Positions 11,210 through 20,663 of a stretch of 64,000 nucleotides of DNA are shown piece after piece. Within the stretch, counting starts at the first letter, position 1. Each line of letters opens with the position of its first letter. Under the pieces are notes generated by a model. The model worked only from the letters and a program-made list of their open reading frames with translations. It made no database searches and had not been told where the DNA came from. The stretch is from contig JAUYAU010000004.1 of NCBI GenBank assembly GCA_030693335.1, positions 271,482-335,481 of the forward strand. The letters run 5' to 3'. The translations under genes and the position numbers were made by a program. This DNA comes from Sulfuricurvum sp. GTDB taxonomy: Bacteria > Campylobacterota > Campylobacteria > Campylobacterales > Sulfurimonadaceae.

Positions 11210-12538
11210 ATGGTTGAACGTTACGCACGAGAAGAGATGAAATCCAAATGGACGATGCAGGCAAAATATCAAGCTTGGCTGGATGTTGAGATTGCAGCGG
11301 TTAAAGCATGGAATCGTTTGGGACTGATTCCGGATGAGGATGCTCAAAAGATTGTAAAAAATGCAGGTTTTAATATTGATCGTATTGATGAGATCGAGGC
11401 AGTAACAAAACATGACCTTATCGCTTTTACCACATCGGTATCTGAAACACTGGGAGATGAGAGCCGATGGTTTCACTACGGGATGACCTCTTCGGATACG
11501 GTCGATACCGCAGTAGCATTACAGATGCGTGATTCCCTGGCGTTGATCATTGAAGATGTGAAAATGGTGATGGAGTCAATCAAGACAAGAGCGATTGAGC
11601 ACAAGATGACTTTGATGGTTGGACGTTCTCACGGTATCCATGGTGAGCCTATTACGTTTGGTTTGGTGTTAGCGGTTTGGTACGATGAAATGGCACGACA
11701 TCTCACAAACCTAGAACAAACGATGGAAGTCATAGCTGTAGGACAAGTATCAGGAGCTATGGGGAACTTCGCTCACGCGCCGTTGGAACTAGAAGAGTAC
11801 ACGTGTGAAGCGTTAGGACTCAAAGCAGCACCTGCATCAAATCAGGTTATTCAGCGTGACCGCTATGCACAGTTAGCAAGCGCGTTAGCACTCATGGCAA
11901 GTTCAATTGAAAAGTTTGCGGTACAAATACGCCATTGGCAGCGTACAGAAGTATATGAGTGTGAAGAGTATTTCTCTGTAGGGCAAAAAGGATCTTCGGC
12001 AATGCCGCACAAACGCAATCCTATTTTGACTGAAAACATTACCGGTCTTGCGCGCATGGTACGATCCTATGTTATACCTGCAATGGAAAACGTCGCGTTA
12101 TGGCATGAGCGTGATATTTCTCACAGTTCAACCGAACGGTTTTGGCTTCCGGACTCCTTTATCACTTCGGACTTTATGCTTAACCGTTTTAACGGCGTTA
12201 TCGCCAAACTCGTTGTTTATCCTGAAAACATGATGCGCAATCTAAATCTAACAGGCGGTTTGGTTTTTTCTCAGCGCGTATTGTTGGAGTTACCGCTCAA
12301 AGGGGTGAGTCGTGAAGATGCTTATCGTATCGTTCAGCGCAATGCAATGAAAGTATGGGAAGGATTGCAGCAGGGTAAAAGTGCAACCAATGAAAAAGGG
12401 GAAAGTCTTTATTTACAATATCTATTAGATGATGAAGAGTTAAGAAAAAGTCTGAGTGAAGAAGCGATACGCGAATGTTTCAACTTTGATTACTACACCA
12501 AAAATGTAGATAAAATTTTTAGTCGGGTGTTTAAATAA
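11210..12538 (+). CDS. purB: Adenylosuccinate lyase
   Basis: GQKGSSAMPHKRNPILTENITGLARMVR signature; full length 442 aa. Confidence 0.95.
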   Translation: MVERYAREEMKSKWTMQAKYQAWLDVEIAAVKAWNRLGLIPDEDAQKIVKNAGFNIDRIDEIEAVTKHDLIAFTTSVSETLGDESRWFHYGMTSSDTVDTAVALQMRDSLALIIEDVKMVMESIKTRAIEHKMTLMVGRSHGIHGEPITFGLVLAVWYDEMARHLTNLEQTMEVIAVGQVSGAMGNFAHAPLELEEYTCEALGLKAAPASNQVIQRDRYAQLASALALMASSIEKFAVQIRHWQRTEVYECEEYFSVGQKGSSAMPHKRNPILTENITGLARMVRSYVIPAMENVALWHERDISHSSTERFWLPDSFITSDFMLNRFNGVIAKLVVYPENMMRNLNLTGGLVFSQRVLLELPLKGVSREDAYRIVQRNAMKVWEGLQQGKSATNEKGESLYLQYLLDDEELRKSLSEEAIRECFNFDYYTKNVDKIFSRVFK

Positions 12539-12620
12539 TAAACAGATCAGAATATTAAATTGGTATAAGAAATAGTAAAATAAAAATGATTATAATATGC
12601 CCCATAAGAGCTAAGGATAT

Positions 12621-14993
12621 ATGCACATGCTGACAATACTTAAACGAAACGGCCGACGAGAGCCGTTGGATATTACTAAAATACAAAAATATACTTCTGC
12701 GGCCGTAAAAGGTTTAATAAACGTCTCTCAGAGTGAGCTCGAAGTAGACGCGCAGATTCAATTCAGAGACGGTATTACAAGCAATGAGATTCAAAAAACG
12801 TTAATTAAAACGGCAGTAGATAAAATTGATATAGACAGTCCCAATTGGACCTTCGTAGCATCACGTCTTTTTTTATATGATTTGTATCACCGTGTTAACG
12901 GCTTTACCGGTTATGGCACGTTACAGCAGTATTTTGAACGGTGTGAAGCAGAAGGACGTATTCTGTTGGGACTAAGAGAAAAATACAATTTGGCAGAGTT
13001 GGATGCCTACATTGTTCCCGACCGTGATTTGGAATTCAATTATTTGGGTGTTAAAACGCTTTATGACCGTTATTTGATCAAAGACCGCAATGGTGACCCA
13101 ATCGAGCTTCCTCAGCACATGTTTATGGCTATCTCTATGTTCTTGGCTCAAAATGAATCGGATGCAATGGGATGGGCAAAAAAGTTTTACGACATGCTCT
13201 CAAAATTCGAAGTGATGTTGGCAACGCCAACACTTTCCAATGCGAGAACAACACGTCATCAGCTCAGCTCATGCTACATCGGTTCTAGCCCGGATAACAT
13301 CGAAGGTATATTTGACGGTTATAAAGAGATGGCATTACTCTCTAAGTTTGGGGGCGGAATCGGTTGGGACTGGACGCGTGTTCGTGCTATGGGGTCGTTT
13401 ATCGATGGGCACAAAAACGCGGCAGGGGGCACCGTACCTTTCTTGAAAATCACCAATGATATCGCCATCGCAGTCGATCAGTTAGGAACGCGTAAGGGCG
13501 CTATTGCTGTGTATCTTGAACCATGGCACATGGACGTTAAAGACTTCTTGGATATCAAAAAGAACTCAGGAGAAGAGCGTCGCCGTGCACACGATTTGTT
13601 CCCGGCATTGTGGATCAATGATATGTTTATGAAACGTGTTGTGGATGACGGTATCTGGACGATGTTTGATCCATTTGATGTTCAAGAACTCACAGAGCTG
13701 TATGGTGATGCGTTTGAAAAACGTTATGTAGAGCTAGAACAAGACCCTAATATTGTAAAAGAACATACCAAAGCAAAAGATCTTTGGAAGAAGATTTTGA
13801 CGAGTTATTTTGAATCAGGCAGTCCGTTTTTGTGTTTCAAAGACAGTGCAAACCGTGCCAACCCCAATGACCATTATGGAATCATCCGAAGTTCAAATCT
13901 GTGTACCGAAATATTCCAAAACACACAGCCTAACCATTATCTCATCAAGATCAAATACGAAGACGGGTCGTTTGTAACGTATGAAGAAGATGAGATAATC
14001 AAAATGGACAGCGGGATTGAAAAACCGGCGAACAAAGTGACCGCATTGGATTCATTGGGCGGACGTCCTGTTTACATTGTTGAAAAAGAAAAAGTAGACG
14101 GCGCAACGGCTGTTTGTAATCTGGGTTCTGTTAACTTATCCCGTATCCATACCAAAGAGGACATTGATCGTATCGTCCCTATTGCAATTCGTGCATTGGA
14201 CAACGTCATTGACTTGAACTTCTACCCGTTGGAAAAAGTAAAACGTACGAACATGCGAAGCCGTGCCATCGGTTTGGGTGTTATGGGGGAAGCAGAGATG
14301 CTGGCCGGTCAGAAGATCGTATGGGGAAGCCAAGCACATTTTGACAAGATCGATGAAGTGATGGAAGCGGTCAGCTATAACGCGATCAAAGCATCCTCGG
14401 ATTTGGCAGTAGAAAAAGGGTCTTATCCCGAGTATGTCGGTTCAAAATGGAATCGCGGAATCCTCCCTATGGATCATGCAACGGCCGAAGTACAGAATCT
14501 CATTGACCGTGGCGGATTGTTTGCCCCTAACTATGAGTGGGACGTTCTACGTGAAACAATCAAGTCTCAGGGAATGCGTAACGGCTATTTGATGGCAATC
14601 GCTCCTACAAGCTCTATATCGATCCTCACAGGGACCACACAGACGATTGAGCCTATCTATAAGCGTAAATGGTTTGAGGAAAATCTCTCAGGCCTTATTC
14701 CAGTCGTTGCCCCTAATCTCAATCCGGATACCTGGGGGTATTACACTCCTGCGTATGATTTGGATCAAACCATCTTGGTCAAAGCTGCGGCTATCCGTCA
14801 AAAATGGATCGATCAGGGTCAAAGCCTCAATATCTTTATCACACTTGATAAAGCAAGCGGTAAGTACCTCAATGACATCTACATGATGGCGTGGAAGCTG
14901 GGTCTCAAATCAACCTACTATCTGCGATCACAATCGCCTGAAGCAGTTGCTCAGACGCAAGACAGATCGATGGAGTGTGATGGGTGCCAGTAA
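12621..14993 (+). CDS. nrdA: Ribonucleoside-diphosphate reductase alpha subunit (class Ia)
   Basis: N-terminal ATP-cone, RTTRHQLSSCYIGSSPDN, SNLCTEI, C-terminal redox pair CDGCQ. Confidence 0.95.
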   Translation: MHMLTILKRNGRREPLDITKIQKYTSAAVKGLINVSQSELEVDAQIQFRDGITSNEIQKTLIKTAVDKIDIDSPNWTFVASRLFLYDLYHRVNGFTGYGTLQQYFERCEAEGRILLGLREKYNLAELDAYIVPDRDLEFNYLGVKTLYDRYLIKDRNGDPIELPQHMFMAISMFLAQNESDAMGWAKKFYDMLSKFEVMLATPTLSNARTTRHQLSSCYIGSSPDNIEGIFDGYKEMALLSKFGGGIGWDWTRVRAMGSFIDGHKNAAGGTVPFLKITNDIAIAVDQLGTRKGAIAVYLEPWHMDVKDFLDIKKNSGEERRRAHDLFPALWINDMFMKRVVDDGIWTMFDPFDVQELTELYGDAFEKRYVELEQDPNIVKEHTKAKDLWKKILTSYFESGSPFLCFKDSANRANPNDHYGIIRSSNLCTEIFQNTQPNHYLIKIKYEDGSFVTYEEDEIIKMDSGIEKPANKVTALDSLGGRPVYIVEKEKVDGATAVCNLGSVNLSRIHTKEDIDRIVPIAIRALDNVIDLNFYPLEKVKRTNMRSRAIGLGVMGEAEMLAGQKIVWGSQAHFDKIDEVMEAVSYNAIKASSDLAVEKGSYPEYVGSKWNRGILPMDHATAEVQNLIDRGGLFAPNYEWDVLRETIKSQGMRNGYLMAIAPTSSISILTGTTQTIEPIYKRKWFEENLSGLIPVVAPNLNPDTWGYYTPAYDLDQTILVKAAAIRQKWIDQGQSLNIFITLDKASGKYLNDIYMMAWKLGLKSTYYLRSQSPEAVAQTQDRSMECDGCQ

Positions 14994-15355
14994 AGCCTCT
15001 GAGCGCTTTATCGCTTCAAGCGCTATGTGAGCGTATAGATTATGTTCGTAACGGTGAAATTCACTCTCTGACCCCCATATCTGCCACTTCCATAGAAATA
15101 CGTTTTAGTGTCCAAGACAAGGCCAGAGGATTTGACTGGATTGATGTTGCTTTTGTGATTGATGGTGTTAGCGATGCTAAATTAGTCAGTGACAATGTTT
15201 TACGCATGCTGTCAATGGATGAGGGAATAACGGTTGATATGGATAGTACCAAGGCGGCGTTGGCAATAGGAGCTTATAAAGGGCGTATTGAAGATTCACC
15301 CCTTTATATTGTGGGTACAACTATGGGATATGAAGAACTGCCGTATAACGGTTAG
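14984..15355 (+). CDS. Uncharacterised protein overlapping the nrdA 3' end
   Basis: 123-aa ORF overlapping the nrdA stop by 10 nt on the same strand; no family recognised. Confidence 0.6.
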   Translation: MPVKPLSALSLQALCERIDYVRNGEIHSLTPISATSIEIRFSVQDKARGFDWIDVAFVIDGVSDAKLVSDNVLRMLSMDEGITVDMDSTKAALAIGAYKGRIEDSPLYIVGTTMGYEELPYNG

Positions 15356-16044
15356 TTGATTTGTACCCATGTGGTATTGCTGTCGTAAATGTAGGTAAGA
15401 TTGGTATCGCGATGGAAGACAATAGTTCCATTGATGGGTGACGCAGGGAAAGGATCAGTTGAAAGGGATACTACCGCACTGTTATAACCGCGTGTTTGGG
15501 TGGTAATTTCGGATCCGCCGTACAGTTTTAAATGATTGGTTTCACCGATACCGATTTCTATCATCAGATCATCGCCTTGCGCGGTGCTATGCGTTGCATT
15601 GGTCTGTAAAATACCATCCTCTCCAAGGCTAATGAGACGACCTAAGACGTTGGAATTAGGTGAAATGGATGTGTTGGTATCCGCGTAAATGGGGTCAATT
15701 GTATTGGCAATTCCAAAATCATAGGTAGAATAAAAGACATTACGTCCCCATGCATCTTTCCCAAGCCCGGCTATTACGGGAACGGTGGAATTTGTTTCTT
15801 CTTTTAATAGCTCAAAATAGGAATCATTATCGGGATCTTTGGCTAATCCTACCAATCGACTTCGGATTACTTCTAGGATGGTTTTGGTATTTTGATATTT
15901 TAGCGTATTGCCTTGGATCATAGTATAGTAACCCATCGTAGCTAGCACGGCAGCAATAACTCCTGCCATGATGACCGCAATCATCACTTCTAAGAGCATA
16001 AAGCCTTTTCTGACATTAATACTTTTATGCATGTTCGGCAGCAT
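15352..16044 (-). CDS. Pilin/pseudopilin-like protein (type II secretion/type IV pilus)
   Basis: Class III signal RKG|FMLLEVMIAVIMAGVIAAVLATM; four D/E-X-N-X-S/T sequons. Confidence 0.8.
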   Translation of the reverse strand: MLPNMHKSINVRKGFMLLEVMIAVIMAGVIAAVLATMGYYTMIQGNTLKYQNTKTILEVIRSRLVGLAKDPDNDSYFELLKEETNSTVPVIAGLGKDAWGRNVFYSTYDFGIANTIDPIYADTNTSISPNSNVLGRLISLGEDGILQTNATHSTAQGDDLMIEIGIGETNHLKLYGGSEITTQTRGYNSAVVSLSTDPFPASPINGTIVFHRDTNLTYIYDSNTTWVQIN

Positions 16045-17077
16045 TTATAAACTCTTGTTGGATTAATACTTGGGTTAGAACAATGGTGAAAAATTCTACA
16101 AAAACGGCAAATGCCAACAAAAGGATAGCCATAATCGTAATCATACGAAAGAAATTGGTAGCTGCGGTAAGGGCATTGAGTCGTGATCGATCTGAAAATT
16201 GTCCCAGCATATCACCTAGCTGGGTAATGTTTCCGGCACCGGCGAGAAGGCTTTGTTCGATGGGTTCAAAAAAATCAATCTCCCAAAAGTGCTTTTCCCC
16301 TCGGCTTAGGCGTTCTAAAACAGTGTTAAATTGTTTGGAGATGGAAGGGACAAGGGTGCTGTGTACTGCTGCTTTGAAGGATATTTTTAAAGAAACACCA
16401 TTTTTGAGCATTTCGCTTAATAGACTAAGAAGCATAAATTTCTCAAAATAGCCGATGATTCTGGATGAAATTGGGAGTAAAGATGCATATTGTTTTGCAA
16501 GGCCTTGCAACGCCCCTGTGTAGTTAAATAATGCAACCATAACAATGAAAAAATAAATCGTAAAAAGTACCAATAGCCCAAATAGAAGGTCGCTTAAATT
16601 TTGTGCAGTTTGTAAATGATCAGCGATTATGACTTGAATTTTGGGATCGTAGGTTGAGGCCTCTTTGAGATGAAACGGTATGGCAAAAAAACGAATACCG
16701 ATAACAATGACACTGGTCAAGGTAAAATAGATCAAAGGCAATGCAATTTTATCACTGGATTCTTGATAAAATTTATTTTTGATCTCTAAATAATTGACGA
16801 CCGATTTAAGTGTTTTAACAAAGGACCCACCCTTTTCTGCCATAGAGATAAATTGAATAATATCGGGTGATGGAGAAAGGTGTTTTTGGATTGATTTGGA
16901 AAAAGAGGCACCCTCTTGAATGGCTTTGGTTATTTGGGCATAGGTGCGCTGTTCGGATTTGTCTTTTGTGATGCCTTGCATTAGCATCAGTGCATTGGTG
17001 ATACTTTTACCATTTTCTAGCGATAATTGAAGCGTTTTGAGCAGTGCAAGCAGATCAGGTTTCATGTACGTACCCAA
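16025..17077 (-). CDS. GspF/PilC-like inner-membrane platform protein
   Basis: GspF-like duplicated architecture (NGKSITNALMLM; EGASFSKSIQKH; FISMAEKGGSFVKTLKSV; multiple TM). Alternative ATG at 17065. Confidence 0.8.
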   Translation of the reverse strand: MGTYMKPDLLALLKTLQLSLENGKSITNALMLMQGITKDKSEQRTYAQITKAIQEGASFSKSIQKHLSPSPDIIQFISMAEKGGSFVKTLKSVVNYLEIKNKFYQESSDKIALPLIYFTLTSVIVIGIRFFAIPFHLKEASTYDPKIQVIIADHLQTAQNLSDLLFGLLVLFTIYFFIVMVALFNYTGALQGLAKQYASLLPISSRIIGYFEKFMLLSLLSEMLKNGVSLKISFKAAVHSTLVPSISKQFNTVLERLSRGEKHFWEIDFFEPIEQSLLAGAGNITQLGDMLGQFSDRSRLNALTAATNFFRMITIMAILLLAFAVFVEFFTIVLTQVLIQQEFINAAEHA

Positions 17078-18617
17078 GTGACAATAGTTCGCTAGAGAGC
17101 GTTACGTGATCGCAGATGCCGTTATCAAAGAGATATTGTGCTGATTGAAAATAGCTGAAGGTGATGAAATGTTCCCATGCTTTAAATACGGTGCTGTTTT
17201 TGAGTGCAAGGTAAAATTGGTACCGTACTTTCATATCGCCTGGTATAAATACCATATCCAATAACAAAGCGCGCCCGTAGTAGCCCGTAAAATTGCATTT
17301 GATGCATCCAGTTTTTTCATATCCGGTGGACAGGCTATTGAAAAAAGCTTGCCCTTCTTGGGCAAAAGAAGGTTGTTTGCAGGTGCAGAGCTTGGGAACG
17401 AGGCGTTGAGCAATGACACCGCTTAATGAATAGGCAAGGATAAATAGGTCACCTCCCTCATCACGAATCCGCTCCATGGCCATGAAGCTGTTAGGGGTAT
17501 GGAGCGTTGAAAAAACCATGTGCCCACTGTGTGCCGCTTTTAGTCCCGTTAGGATCGATTCTTTGTCACGCATTTCCCCGATGACGATAACGTCAGGGTC
17601 TTGTCGCATGATTGACTTCATCCCCTCGACAAACGTAAATCCGCTGGCTTCATTGATCTGATATTGGGTTACGAAATCGATTTTATACTCGATAGGGTCT
17701 TCAATGCTGTAGATGATCTCATGTAAACGATCGCGTTGATTGAGGATTGCGTTGAGGGTTGTCGTTTTCCCGCTACCCGTAGGCCCTACTACCAAAAAAA
17801 ATCCACTCGATTGATTAACAAAATGGTGAACGTGTTCACTCATCGGATGCTGTTTGGGAAAGAGAGAAGTGAGTGTTTTAATGTTTTTGGATTTATCCAA
17901 AATACGCATGACGATGTTTTCACCGTATTGGGAAGGGGCGATTTCGATACGAAAATCGATGGAACGATCTTGATATTCTCTGGAAAAACTCCCCCCTTGA
18001 GGAGCATAAACATTGATCATGTCAATGTTACAGCGCTCTTTGATAATGAGGGCAAAACGCTGTGCCAATTCATGGTTGAGCAAAAATTTGGCATGAACAT
18101 GGCCATCGATGCGATATCGAAGCCAATAAAAGGACTCGTAGCCATTGAGGTGAATATCGCTCGCATTGCGTTGAATTCCATATTCCAGAAGCATCTCAAA
18201 AATGTCGATGACTTCATCTTCTTCAAAATCCATTGCGTTGTATTGTTTGATCTTGCGTTCAATAATTTCGGGGTCAACACGTAGATGCGCTGTGTATTTT
18301 TGCTGAAATTCACGTACAGGGATGTTTTTTTGCTCGACGCGCTTGCGTGCTTTAGTAGAGAGTTCAGCGAGGCGTATTTCGCCTAAGAGCTCTTTGCGCT
18401 CGATTTTGAGAACGGTTTCACTTTCTTCGGCGATCACCATCTCGTACTCTTTCATGAGTTCGAGATTATGGATGATTGCAGGTTCTTTTTTCTGTACGAA
18501 GTGATGTTCGAGGGCTATTTGAAGAAGATGTTTTTTAACGCCCTGCTGTTGGTAATAGTACTGCTCTTTTTGGCATACTTCCAGCTGTTTTGGCGTTAAT
18601 ATCTTCTTTATGTTCAT
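17055..18617 (-). CDS. GspE/PilB-like secretion/assembly ATPase
   Basis: Walker A GPTGSGKTTTLNAIL, Asp box IYSIEDPIEYKI, DPDVIVIGEMRDKESILTGLKAAHSGHMVFSTLHTPNS, zinc Cys pairs CTCKQ...CIKC. Confidence 0.93.
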   Translation of the reverse strand: MNIKKILTPKQLEVCQKEQYYYQQQGVKKHLLQIALEHHFVQKKEPAIIHNLELMKEYEMVIAEESETVLKIERKELLGEIRLAELSTKARKRVEQKNIPVREFQQKYTAHLRVDPEIIERKIKQYNAMDFEEDEVIDIFEMLLEYGIQRNASDIHLNGYESFYWLRYRIDGHVHAKFLLNHELAQRFALIIKERCNIDMINVYAPQGGSFSREYQDRSIDFRIEIAPSQYGENIVMRILDKSKNIKTLTSLFPKQHPMSEHVHHFVNQSSGFFLVVGPTGSGKTTTLNAILNQRDRLHEIIYSIEDPIEYKIDFVTQYQINEASGFTFVEGMKSIMRQDPDVIVIGEMRDKESILTGLKAAHSGHMVFSTLHTPNSFMAMERIRDEGGDLFILAYSLSGVIAQRLVPKLCTCKQPSFAQEGQAFFNSLSTGYEKTGCIKCNFTGYYGRALLLDMVFIPGDMKVRYQFYLALKNSTVFKAWEHFITFSYFQSAQYLFDNGICDHVTLSSELLSLGYVHET

Positions 18618-18648
18618 AGGCGCTTTTTGGCACTATTATAACATAAAA

Positions 18649-19164
18649 TTAACGGGATAGATAAAATTTAAACGTGGCGGATGTGGCGTTATGATCAAGT
18701 GTTGCTTGAGTCGAGGTGTAATTAAGTGCTAAACTGACAAGCGCTTCATCTTGTGTTGAATTGTTCTCTGCGGTTGTCATGATATAAAATTCCGTTCCTG
18801 TTTCTGTAGCGGTATATGCGGTAAATCCAGTTGGCGGGACAGGGACAAAACCATTTCGTCCACCGTCAAAAGCATAGGGAGTGGAGGTATTGCATTCCAA
18901 TGATGTGAGATTGGTATCTGAGGCATCAGCTCCTCCAACTTGATTGGGCATCTGCTCAGAGAGGCTTTTACATTGAAATACCATCGATTCAATTAGATTG
19001 ATTTGTGATTGGATTGCTGTTTTGTATTGGGAACGTTTTAGGTTGTCAGTATTTAAATAAAAATACCCTAACGTGCTTATCACCCCTACCAAAAAAATGG
19101 TAAGGGCAACTTCGATAAGAGTAAAAGCTTTTTTTTGCATGATACGATTATTTGACAATCGCAA
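18649..19164 (-). CDS. Minor pilin/pseudopilin
   Basis: QKKA|FTLIEVALTIFLVGVISTLGYFYL (Ala at -1); four D/E-X-N-X-S/T sequons. Confidence 0.75.
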   Translation of the reverse strand: MRLSNNRIMQKKAFTLIEVALTIFLVGVISTLGYFYLNTDNLKRSQYKTAIQSQINLIESMVFQCKSLSEQMPNQVGGADASDTNLTSLECNTSTPYAFDGGRNGFVPVPPTGFTAYTATETGTEFYIMTTAENNSTQDEALVSLALNYTSTQATLDHNATSATFKFYLSR

Positions 19165-19732
19165 TCCAATGTTTAAAGTTTATACCAATAGGTTCAGAAT
19201 AACAAAACGATTCACCATATAAGGCATAGTTGTCTGTTATAGTGCCAAAATTTGTATCGTTGGTAACATTGAGCTCAATACTGCGATTTAACTCTCGGTT
19301 GAAAATGGCACAGTATAAATCATCATCAGACAAAACATCCCATGAACCAGTTCCATTTAGATCGATAGGGAACAAGAATGCCGGGCGCCCTGCTGCTGCA
19401 GAAGTATTAAGTTCCCACCCTGTAGTCGTCATTTCTCGAATATTTCTTGGAAGACTTCGAAGAATTAGTACATTGGCTGCAGTAAATTGAGTTAAATTGG
19501 CTTCACTGGGCGCTATACCCTCTTGCGCGACAAAAATATCGTATGCACCCGAAAGCTGATAAGCTTGATTCATCAGTGCTGCAACACGTGCTTTTTTAGC
19601 CGTTAAATCAATATTGAACAAGCTTCTATAATAAAACAACGCGATGGCCGATAAAAGACCAAATAAGATAACGGCGATCGTCATCTCAACCAAAGAGATA
19701 CCTTTTCTTTTTCCATTGTAAGGGTGAACCAT
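19148..19732 (-). CDS. Pilin-like protein, divergent paralogue of the next two upstream pilins
   Basis: KRKG|ISLVEMTIAVILFGLL; shared GWELNTS...YCAIFNRELNRSIELNV...FCY pattern; five sequons. Confidence 0.8.
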   Translation of the reverse strand: MVHPYNGKRKGISLVEMTIAVILFGLLSAIALFYYRSLFNIDLTAKKARVAALMNQAYQLSGAYDIFVAQEGIAPSEANLTQFTAANVLILRSLPRNIREMTTTGWELNTSAAAGRPAFLFPIDLNGTGSWDVLSDDDLYCAIFNRELNRSIELNVTNDTNFGTITDNYALYGESFCYSEPIGINFKHWIAIVK

Positions 19733-19911
19733 GTTAAAACTCCTTTTGTAACATTCGTGTTCAGCTAAATCGACAGTGAATAAAAAAACTTTAATGGATG
19801 AAGTAAAAAAGTTAATGAAGAGTTAATAAAAGTGAAGTAAATCACTCCTGCCCCACAAGGGGGGGGAAAGAGGGTGTATGGGGATTAAAACAGAGAGTTT
19901 CTTTAACCCAA

Positions 19912-20475
19912 TTACGGCATTACAACCAAAATATCGTATCCATCAGTAGGGTTTCCATAACAGTAGCTTACTGCAGTAGATGCAACATGCGTAGGTGCTG
20001 TGATAGTACCATAATCTTCTGTACCACTGACATTCAATTCAACAGATGAATTGAATTCACGGTTCCAGATAGCACAGTATTGAGTTGCTTGAATTGATGT
20101 TGTATTTCCATCAAGTTTCATATGGAATCCATATCCAGAACCAACGCCCGTAGTTGTGTTTAAGTCCCATCCAAGCAAGCTCATCTCTGTAATAGTAGCA
20201 GGAATAGCGGTTAACACTGGAGTGAGTGTTGCATTTAGATCGTATATCGTTGCCGGAGCACCGTATTGTGTTGTGTACAATTTATAGGCTTGTGTCAATT
20301 GAGTACCTTGCTCCATTGCCGCAGCAACACGTGCTTTCATTGCCTGAAGATCCGTGTTAATATAGTTCTTCGTGTATTTAAGACCAATAGTAGCCAATGC
20401 TGCGAATAAAATAATCGCGATCATCATCTCTACGAGAGAGATACCTTTTCTCATTCCTGTGTAATTCTGGGTCAT
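19912..20475 (-). CDS. Pilin-like protein (tandem paralogue B)
   Basis: MRKG|ISLVEMMIAIILFAALATIGLKY; highly similar to 20664..21227; five sequons. Confidence 0.85.
   Translation of the reverse strand: MTQNYTGMRKGISLVEMMIAIILFAALATIGLKYTKNYINTDLQAMKARVAAAMEQGTQLTQAYKLYTTQYGAPATIYDLNATLTPVLTAIPATITEMSLLGWDLNTTTGVGSGYGFHMKLDGNTTSIQATQYCAIWNREFNSSVELNVSGTEDYGTITAPTHVASTAVSYCYGNPTDGYDILVVMP
20399..20463 (-). repeat. 65-nt perfect direct repeat, copy 1 (5' end of pilin B)
   Basis: gctgcgaataaaataatcgcgatcatcatctctacgagagagataccttttctcattcctgtgta, identical to 21151-21215. Confidence 0.9.
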
Positions 20476-20536
20476 TGTGCATCCTTGTTGTCGAAATGTA
20501 AAGATTCAGATACATTGGTATCATTAAAAAGGATGT

Positions 20537-20554
20537 AAGCAATCTTTGTACCAA
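20537..20554 (-). promoter_or_regulatory. Putative sigma-54 promoter of pilin B
   Basis: Minus strand TTGGTACAAAGATTGCTT: GG-N10-GC spacing, close to TTGGCACN5TTGCT; about 60-80 nt upstream of the ATG at 20475. Confidence 0.65.
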
Positions 20555-20607
20555 TTTTTTACATAAGGAATTTTTATTCAATGAAAGAAAGAAAAGAGAG
20601 ATGAATC

Positions 20608-20631
20608 TACTTGCACCAGCTGGTGCAAGTA
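20608..20631. repeat. 24-nt perfect palindrome between pilin A and pilin B
   Basis: TACTTGCACCAGCTGGTGCAAGTA. Confidence 0.9.
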
Positions 20632-20663
20632 AGGGTATATAAAAGATAAAGCTAGAGGCTCAA

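Noticed and set aside
11075-11476. Minus-strand ORF spanning the purB upstream region
   Set aside because: Overlaps purB 5' coding sequence; Cys/Phe-rich random composition.
17736-18284. 182-aa plus-strand ORF opposite the GspE-like ATPase
   Set aside because: Overlaps the conserved ATPase coding region on the other strand; no recognisable domain.
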